DNA of 64,000 nt. Origin: Thinopyrum elongatum. Taxonomy: Eukaryota; Streptophyta; Magnoliopsida; Poales; Poaceae. How positions within the stretch are numbered: position 1 is the stretch's first letter; each line of letters opens with the position of its first letter. The notes below the pieces were generated by a model. It worked only from the letters and a program-made list of their open reading frames with translations, was not told where the DNA came from and did not search any database. Shown here in pieces: positions 56,141 to 64,000 of the stretch. The stretch covers positions 16,741,927 to 16,805,926 of the forward strand of contig CM022301.1 of assembly GCA_011799875.1 (NCBI GenBank), read 5' to 3'. The translations under genes were made by a program, and so were the position numbers.

Positions 56141-59100
56141 ATTTTTTTTTCCAAAAGGAGGCTCATCCCCGGCCTCTGCATCTGAAAGATGCATGCGGCC
56201 ATATTATTAAAAAATTTGAATAAAAACATAGTCTTAGCTCCATTACAGCTTGCAAATGGAGCAAAAATAAAAAAGGAAAACTCATTGCCACAACTGGCAG
56301 GATAATAGGACTAGAACACTAGACGCCTATCCTGTTATGAGACCGTCATCCAAACCGGTTGAATATAGCTCATGCAATCATCTCCCACTGGTTGCACCCA
56401 GTAACCAAAGGCTCTCTGGAGTCCGTACGGATCCATGCCGTAGCTCTGAAGATGACCTGCAACAAAGTTAAAGTATGTTGTCTGTTAAATATCATATCGT
56501 TCCTGTAGTTCCATATAGCCTAAATAAGCACACGTACATATTCCAATCCGAATACGAGACGTAGTAAAATGATCTACTCCAGCTAGCCACGTCCCAAATA
56601 ACGCTTCAATGCTAACTGGTGGAATAATGTTAAAGGCTATATGAATCGTTCGCCAAAGTAATTTCGCGAGAGGGCAATCTATAAATAGGTGTTGTATTGT
56701 TTCGTCATGATCACAAAAACAACATCGTGCACTTCCTACCCAACGTCGCTTTAGTAAATTATCTTTGGTGAGGATCACTTGCTTGTGGACAAACCACATG
56801 AAAATTTTGATACGCAAGGGAACCTTAACTTTCCAAATATGTATCGATCTTGGGATTGGGCCAGAATTGATTAGATCCAAATACATAGATTTGACCGTAA
56901 ACACTCCGTTTCTAGTTAATTTCCAGTGAATGGAATCAGGTTGGTCGGATAGTTTCTCCATCAACCTCCGTACCAAGTGTAGCCAGGAAGTTCAACGCTC
57001 CCCCACTAAAGATCTCCTAAACTGTATATTTAAGGGCACCGCCTGTAATATTGTGGCCACGTAATCCTCCTTACGTTGTACAATATTATAGAAGGTGGGG
57101 TACTGTAGGGCTAGCGGCGTCTCCCCTAACCACGCATCCTCCCAAAATCTTGTTGCCATCCCATTGCCAACAAAGAATTTGGCACTACGAAAGAACCTAT
57201 CTTTCGTTCTCATAAGTCCCTTCCAGAATGGCGAATCATTAGGTCTTGCGGTAACTTGGGCCAGAGATTTTGAATGTAAATATTTGTTTCGTAGTATCTG
57301 TGCCCACATACCATCAGTCTCTACTGATAACCTATATAGCCATTTACTCATCAGACATTTATTTTTAATCTCTAGGTTCTCAATGCCAAGACCCCCTTGG
57401 TCCTTGGGTCAGCAAATGATATCCCATCTTGCCAGCCGATATTTTGTCTTAACATCATCGGACTGCCAAAAAAATCGAGATCAATAGAAATCAAGTCTCT
57501 TCCGTACCCCTTTAGGTACTTCAAAGAATAATAACACGAACATCGGCATACTAGTTAGTACTGAATTAATGAGCACCAACCAACCTCCATAAGACATTAG
57601 CTTGCCCTTCCAGCAGCTTAGTTTTTTTTCAAATCGATCTTCGATGCATTTCCACTCCTTATTAGTAAGTTTACGATGATGAATCGGGATGCCCAGATAA
57701 CTGAAAGGCAGAGATCCCAATTCACATCCGAACAATTGTCTATATGCATCTTGTTCCTCTTTGGCCCTCCCAAAGTAGAATAATTCGCTCTTGCGAAAAT
57801 TTATTTTTAGTCCTCACAATTGTTCAAAAAGACACAACACCAGTTTCATATTCCGAGTCTTTGCAAGATCATGCTCCATGAAAAGAATAGTGACGTCGGC
57901 ATATTGTAAGATGGATACTCCCCCATCGACTAGATGGGGAACGAGTCCACCCACTTGGCCATTCTCCTTGGCCCGGCCTATAAGAACGGTCACCATATCA
58001 GCCACTATATTGAATAAGAGAGGAGACATCGAATCACCTTGTCTCAAGCCCTTATGAGTATGAAAATAGTGACCGATATCATCCTTAACCTTTACACCGA
58101 CACTACCTTTTTGGACTAGGGAATCCACCCGATTCTTCCACGTCTCATTAAAACCCTTCATGCGCATTTCCTGCTGAAGGAAATGCCACTTTACTTTATC
58201 ATATGCCTTTTCGAAATCCACTTTGAAGATGACCCCATCTAGTTTCTTCGAATGAATTTCATGGAGAGTTTCATGTAAGACAACAACCCCTTCTAGGATA
58301 TGTCTCCCCGGCATGAAAGTCGTCTGACTCGGTTGCACCACCGAATGGGCGATCCGTGTCAGTCTATTAGTACCCACTTTCGTGAATATTTGGAAACTCA
58401 CATTTAAAAGGCATATTGGCCTGAACTGCTCGATGTGAACTGCTTCTTCTTTCTTTGGCAACAGCGTTATCATACCAAAGTTAAGATGGAAGGGTTCCAG
58501 GTGACCATTGAAAAAATCATGAAACATAGGCATAAGATCATCCTTTATAATATGCCAACATTTCTTATAGAATTCCGCAGGGAAACCATCTGGTCCCGGT
58601 GCTTTATTCGGTTTTATTTGTGATATTGCATCGGAAACCTCTTTCTCAGTAAACGGTGCAGATAAAATATCATTTTCATCTGACCGGAGTTGAGGAATAT
58701 CCCCAATAACAGACTCATCCAGGGATACCGCATTACATAACGGAGGCCCGAATAGCTGCTTATAAAAATTGGAAATATATGACTTGAGGTTCTCGTGACC
58801 CACCACGGTTCCTTCGTCCTGTTTAAGCTGGATGATTTTCTTTTTCCTATGTTTGCCATTCGCAATCATGTGAAAAAATTGTGTATTATCATCCCCTTTG
58901 ACAACCTTAAGAACCTTAGAACGCAAGGCCCATTTCATTTCTTCTTCCCTAAGAAGAGCGCGCAGGCTTTGCTCGGCTTCAGACTTGGTGGCCTGCTCTA
59001 ACACATCGAGCAGGTTCGATTCTGCCTTCAGGTCCAAAGCATCAATCAGTTGGGTGAGTCTTTCTTTTTCTTGTTTATAAATCCCACTTTCGTTTCTGGC

Positions 59101-59917
59101 CCAACCCCGTAAAAATTGCCTTAGATGCCTAATCTTGTTTTGCCATCTTTCTATACTGGATCGTCCACCAACAGGCTTCACCCATTCTCGTGCTACGATG
59201 GCCATGAAGTTCTCCTTTTCGAACCAACTTAGTTCGAAAGAGAAAGTGTTTTTGTTGCCAATATGTGTCGCGTCTCCCGAGTCTACTAGCAAAGGTGTGT
59301 GGTCTGAGATTGCCCTCTGCATCGCATGCACAGACACAAGTGGGTATTTCTATTCCCATTCCACACTAGCGAGCAGCCTATCCAACTTCTCATAAGTTGG
59401 TGTTGGTAACGTGTTGGCCAATGTGAACTGCCTACCCGTGAGTTCAATCTCCCTCAGACTGAGACTCTCAATAATCATGTTGAACATTAGGGACCAACGC
59501 CCATCAAAATTGTCATTGTTCTTCTCTTCTCTCCTTCTCTAATTATATTGAAATCCCCTCCAACTAGGATAGGGAGTCTTTCATCCCCGCAGATCCTTAC
59601 TAGATCAGCTAGGAAGTCAGGCTTAAGTTCTAGTTGGTCTTCTCCATACACAGCCACCAGAGACCAGCGGAAACCATCCGACTTTGATCTCACCTGAAAC
59701 TTAACTGCAAAATCACCCCGAACCACATTGATCACCTCTAGAGTTTCGCACTTAACCCCCAACAAGATACCACCGGATCTTCCTCTAGGGGGTAAACAGT
59801 GGCAATCAAAATCAATTCCGCCAGACAAAGTTCCAAGGAACCGCGAGGTGAAATTATCTCTTCCTGTCTCGAGAAGTGCAATAAAGTCTAATTTTTTATC
59901 TATCGAGTTGGGAAACG
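56141..59917 (-). mobile_element. LINE with endonuclease and RT, minus strand, 5' end cut
   Basis: 3' end: poly-T 56141-56149 and CCCCGGCCTCTGCATC. Reading leftward: endonuclease piece 59917-59487 (LVAVYGEDQ, LVGGDFNIIREGEKRR), then an open frame 59337-57814 of 507 residues. That frame has the pre-RT linker, APGPDGFPAEF, FKVDFEKAYDKVKW and GLRQGDSMSPLLFNI. The catalytic motif reads QYADVTILF, with Val instead of the second Asp, so RT should be dead. YLGIPIH (57690), KWLYRLSVETDGMWA (57340) and zf-RVT (CCFCDHD..IQHLFIDCPLAK, 56720) follow. The first 30 or so endonuclease residues are missing, cut by the LTR at 59918. It is closely related to the LINE at 40853-43275, in opposite orientation. 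Confidence 0.93.
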
Positions 59918-61630
59918 TTGCATGAAAACAAAAAAATTTCCTACGTCCACGCAAGATCTATCAAGGAGATGCATAGCAACGAGAGGGGAGAGTGTGTCTA
60001 CGTACCCTCGTAGACCGTAAACGGAAGCGTTTCACAACGCGGTTGATGTAGTCGAACTTTCTTCGCGATCCAACCGATCGAGTACCGAACGTACGGTACC
60101 TCTGCGTTCAGCACACGTGCAGCTCGGTGACGTCCGCGCCTTCTTGATCCAGCAAGATGGCGAGGTAGTGGATGAGTTCTGACAGCACGATGGCATGATG
60201 ACGGTGATGGTGAAGTGATCTCCGCAGGGCTTCGCCTAAGCACTACGAAAATATGACCGGGGGTGTAAACGGTGGAGGGAGGGCGCCGCACACGGCTAGG
60301 CAATTGTCTGTTATGTGCTAGGTGCCCCCTTCCCACATATGTATAGGTGGGAGGGAGGGAGAAGCAGCCAAAGGAGGCGCCCAAGTATGAGGAATCCTAC
60401 TTGGGGTCCCTCCCAAGCCCCCCCCCCCCCCCCCCGCCTTATATAGGTGCGGGGGAAAGGCAGGCCCCCCCCCTTTCCTTTCTCCCATGAGAGGGAAAGG
60501 CAGGAGCGGCTAGCCCTCCCTCCTTTCCTTCCATTAGGGCCTGCTGTGCAAAGAAGGGGCGCACCAGGGGCTGGTCTGTTCCCTCTTTGGCCCATTAGGC
60601 CCATACACTTACCGTGGGTGTCCGGAACCCCTTCCGGTGACCCGATGACTACCAGGTGCACTCCGAAACTCTTTTGGTGTCCGAATATCATCGTCCTATA
60701 TATCAATCTTTACCTCTCGACCATTTCGAGACTCCTCGTCATGTCCGTGATCTCATCCGGGACTCCGAACAACATTCAGTCACCAAATCATATAACTCAT
60801 ATAACACTATATCGTCAACGAATGTTAAGTGTGCGGACCCTACGGGTTCGAGAACTATGTAGACATGACCGAGACACCTCTCCGGTCCATAACCAATAGT
60901 GGAACCTGGATGCCCATATTGGCTCCTACATATTCTACGAAGATCTTTATCGGTCGAACCGTTATGACAACATACGTAATTCCCTTTGTCCATCGGTATG
61001 TTACTTGCCCGAGATTCGATCGTCGGTATCTTCATACCTAGTTCAATCTTGTTACTAGCAAGTCTCTTTACTCGTTCCGTAATACATCACCTCGTGACCA
61101 ACTCCTTAGTCATTTGCTTGCAAGCTTATGATGTGTATTACCGAGAGGGCCTAGAGATACCTCTCCGATACTCGGAGTGACAAATCCTAATCTCGTTCTA
61201 TGCCAACTCAACAAACACTTTCGGAGATACCTGTAGAGCATCTTTATGATCACCCAGTCACGTTGTGACGTTTGATAGCACACAAGGTATTCCTCCGGTA
61301 TCCGGGAGGTGCATAATCTCATAGTCGAAGGAATATATATTTGACATGAAGAAAGCAATAGCAATAAACTGAACGATCATTATGCTAAGCTAACGGATGG
61401 GTCTTGTCCATCACATCATTCTTCTAATGATGTGATCCCGTTATCAAATGACAACACATGTCTATGGCTAGAAAACCTTAACCATCTTTAATCAACGAGC
61501 TAGTCTAGAAGAGGCTTACGAGGGACACGGTATTTGTTTATGTATTCACACATTTATTTAAATTTTCGATCAATACAATTCTAGCATGAATAATAAACCT
61601 TTATCATGAAATAAGAAAATATAAAATAAC
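59918..61630 (-). mobile_element. Solo or truncated Copia-type LTR, minus strand
   Basis: The minus strand shows ACTAGCTCGTTGATTAAAGATGGTTA (interrupted similarity to the Angela LTR at 16965-16990), TCCATCACATCATTCTTC in reverse near the right end, and a CT/GA-rich leader. The left end (TTGGGAAACGTTGCATGAAAAC on plus) is the reverse of the common CAACGTT.CCCAA LTR end. The first 30 or so bases of the LTR are missing at the right, where intron sequence of HtrA copy C begins. There is no internal region. An 18-C run lies at 60418-60435. Family is Copia by similarity; I cannot name it more closely. Confidence 0.7.
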
Positions 61631-61677
61631 AAAACCTAGCTAGCTAGCTGATACATAGATGATTTGTGAATTCATAG

Positions 61678-61841
61678 AAGGCGAGCCGCTGGGGCATTCG
61701 GCGGGTCTCTGGATTGACTCGGATGAGGCGAGCCGAACCGGCATCCTTCTCACGTCCGCGAATCTGATCCACGCCAAAAAGCCATTGGCCAAAGACCACC
61801 GGGGGCGCAAAGACCGGCACGAGTATCATCCAGGCGCTCAA
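61678..61841 (+). pseudogene. HtrA-like gene copy C: a single orphan exon
   Basis: This 164-base exon has exactly the length and phases of exon 3 of copy B (44660-44823), with acceptor ttcatag and donor gtaagc kept and no stop: GEPLGHSAGLWIDSDEASRT, then LLTSANLIHAK. The catalytic His position is Asn. Similarity includes the flanking intron (CTAGCTGATACATAGATG upstream; GAGGGAGGGAAACGTG downstream to about 61872), then ends. The other exons are absent from the window, so it is a remnant or the edge of a cut duplicate. Confidence 0.85.
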
Positions 61842-61872
61842 GTAAGCACGCAACGAGGGAGGGAAACGTGAA

Positions 61873-62715
61873 AAAAAAACATGCTGCATGACGCCATTTG
61901 ACATCAGACCATGTTCTCAAAGAGGATCAATCAAATCCCTAACAAAACTATCTACAGGCAGGAAGAGGATTACAAGTGGAGATTTTTTTTCTCTGTGTAA
62001 AACATTCATACCAGCAATTAACGACCAGTTCTGCATGCATACTGAAGCCCAAACAAGAAGGAATGAGAGCGACTAGCAGAAGGAGCAACGTAAATCTACT
62101 CGAAGCATTCGTTGGAAAAAAACGAAAACACATCAGAAGCTTGCCACCGACGAAATCCACCTACCAGATCTGAAGCTTGACACCGACGAAATCCACAGCA
62201 CGAACTGCGACCATGCGCCCGACGAACCGGCCTCTTCTCCCGCCCCCAAGTACAAGTCGCAAGTCCATGATCCTCTCCTCCCGCCTCCGCCTCCGCCTCC
62301 CGTCGTCCCAAGTTCAAGTCGCACGCGCACCCCGCACGCGGATGCATGGATGTCTACTCCTAGTATATATTGAGATGGTCTGGTCATAGAAAATTGCATG
62401 GTGGAGAGAACGAGGAGGCAGATCACTAAGGGTGGCGCAAGGCATTTAATGGCATGATGATGATTCTGAAAACTGTATTGACTAGAAGCGGATGGAACAC
62501 TGCTTTGGTTTGGGAGAGCTAAGCCTGGTTTCGAGGTAGAATTGATGGAAAATATAGCTTTGGGAGGGATTACTTCCAGAGTATCCACGGGACGTAGTGA
62601 TTCTTGGTGCCTTTTCGATTTCTCTGTTAAATAAGTTTCCTGATAAGCAGCATAGGAATACGTGTGATCCCTCAAATAAGTGTGAGTAGTTAGTTCCTAT
62701 ATATGCATGAGACTA
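61873..62715. other. No gene I can support
   Basis: The stretch holds two copies of CACCGACGAAATCCAC (about 62147 and 62190) and a C-rich segment (62240-62320). An open frame of 180 codons on the minus strand (62675-62133) shows no domain and low-complexity glycine, and is not convincing. Confidence 0.4.
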
Positions 62716-62889
62716 ATTTGTTTGGACTATCGTCTTTGTGTCAAACGCATATACCTAACTCACCAATGTGAGCACCAAATCAACTGTCGTGTTCATGTCT
62801 GACGCATATTCCCTAACTCACCAATTTGTTTGGACTGTCGTCTTCGTGTCCCATGCATATACCCTAACTCACCAGTTTGTTTGGTCAAC
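62716..62889. repeat. Imperfect tandem repeat, about 3 units of 50-57 bp
   Basis: Three units contain (GGACT)ATCGTCTT.GTGTC or a variant, then CGCATAT.CCCTAACTCACCA. The copies differ by small changes and indels. Confidence 0.7.
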
Positions 62890-64000
62890 CAAGAACTTAA
62901 CTATGGCCAGAAATTCCAGGCAGCGAACAAAAGGCCTTAATATGAAGTACGGAATCTAAAATTTGGACATTTGGGGGCCTTCTTATGCTGAAAGTTCACC
63001 ACACCCACCATAACTTGGAACCATTAAACATAACATAAAAATAAATAAATATATGAAATGAGATTGTACATAGACCATGTATAACAGGACAACAGTGAGG
63101 AGTCAATAAGTCAAGACTCAGCCAAGAAAAAAGGCAGTAAACCTCAAATGTATGTATACGAGCGAGTGCATTGAGCAGCCAAACCAGGAAATCCACAACT
63201 CACAACAATGGCACCAGTTGTTACAGATGAACGAGCCAAAATTCAGAATGCAAACAGACAATTCAGGTTCAACCAGCCAAACTCTCTCTTTTGTTAACTG
63301 ATTAAGTGGCACGACATAGGGCGATCACACGATACAACACAATCCAAAGTTTAGCAGGGTAAGACCAACACCGACGCCGAACGAAAAATACAGAGAAATA
63401 TGATCCTCCTTTTTGAGAGCAGAGCAGAGCATTTCCTTCATGAGATTAGCAAACAACAAAACTAATTAAGCTCTGCCTTTTGTGATCAAGCACAGGGAAA
63501 TCCAAGAAAACAGCCCCCAAATCAAACGGTGGCATGTATGGATCAGCCTAGGCCCCAGGCAGTGTGATCAGATCGGCTTGGGCGATGGGGCTTCGGCGCA
63601 GCGGACACGGCCCTCCGGTTGGCGTACTCCAGCTAGATAGAAGGCACTCACGGCTCAGCCATGAGCGCACCGGCACGCTCCAGCAAGCAGGGGCGGCTCT
63701 GAATCAGGCTCGAACATGATCAGTCCAATCTACAACAAGGAAGCAAACAAGATGTCATCTGCAGCAAATATCACTCTCAATCGCTCAAGATTTCATTGCA
63801 TTGTAAATTGAAATTGGTTTGAACAAACAGATAACATGAGATGGAATGATCATGTCAAATCCAATCTACAAGGGGAGGACGTAGCCAGGAAACAAGGAAA
63901 CAAACTTGCTCTGCCAGCCAGCAAAACAACAAGCCAGATTGCACATAATGGAAATATAAAGGAAAATCGATCCGTCTTCTCGCCCTCGGGAGGATAAAAC
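62890..64000. other. No gene, repeat or RNA gene identified to the window end
   Basis: Composition is ordinary. CAGGGGCGGCTCTGAATCAGG at 63689 is a word often seen at transposon edges. Short frames occur on both strands without recognised domains. The sequence could be an untranslated region of a gene beyond the right edge. Confidence 0.4.

Noticed and set aside
60311..60899. Frames of 130-150 codons on both strands
   Set aside because: They lie within the truncated Copia-type LTR and result from C/G runs.
62133..62675. 180-codon minus-strand frame
   Set aside because: Contains a glycine run from CTCCTCC repeats and no recognisable domain; no splice or promoter context.

Overview
This window looks like nuclear DNA from a large grass genome, most likely a Triticeae species (wheat, Aegilops or barley relative). 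That is an inference from an Angela-type Copia element starting TGTTGGAAATATGCC, CACTA elements with GGTCCCGGTT/AACCGGGACC terminal arrays, Stowaway MITEs starting CTCCCTCCGT, and an LTR family starting TGATACGTCTCCAACGTAT. Genes have plant-type introns. I saw no bacterial or organellar genes, no tRNA or rRNA genes and no CRISPR array.

Layout. 1-26186 is one nest of transposons. An old CACTA (En/Spm) element runs in from beyond the left edge and ends at 26186. It sits in the last intron of a gene whose final exon is at 26653-26750. A second, almost complete CACTA element (556-13726) is inserted in the second gene of the outer element, with target duplication tta/cta. An Angela Copia retrotransposon (16806-25654) is inserted near the outer element's right end, with perfect target duplication tatat. 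The inner CACTA has a small coiled-coil membrane-protein gene, a TNP2 transposase with one nonsense codon, a second promoter, and a decayed second gene ending in a Ulp1-like protease. Between the second promoter and that gene lies a near-complete inverted repeat made from a SNF2/CLASSY-like chromatin-remodeller fragment. This is the most interesting feature of the window.

26187-30040 is the 3' end and downstream flank of an HtrA-like/PDZ gene copy (copy A). Comparison with copy B reveals a 3-kb Helitron-like insertion. 30041-43275 is intergenic and repeat-rich: a fold-back MITE, a LINE tail, a complete non-autonomous LTR retrotransposon (31051-37695, duplication atccg) with a Stowaway MITE in its 5' LTR only, GC-rich unclassified sequence, an LTR fragment and a LINE (40853-43275).

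43487-47990 holds HtrA-like copy B. It is an apparently intact 11-exon gene for a 515-residue protein whose trypsin-like catalytic His and Ser positions are replaced, followed by a PDZ domain. A third, single-exon copy (copy C) is at 61678-61841.

48112-53790 is a Stowaway MITE, a decayed reverse-orientation LINE and unclassified sequence. 54029-55805 is an intact CASP-like four-helix membrane protein gene with three exons. A 914-bp transposon in its first intron duplicated the splice acceptor. 55975-61630 is a reverse-orientation LINE, closely related to the one at 40853 but with a damaged reverse transcriptase motif, and a truncated Copia-type LTR. The rest of the window, apart from copy C and a small tandem repeat, has nothing I can identify.

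The only apparently intact host genes are HtrA-like copy B and the CASP-like gene. I found no sign that they act together.
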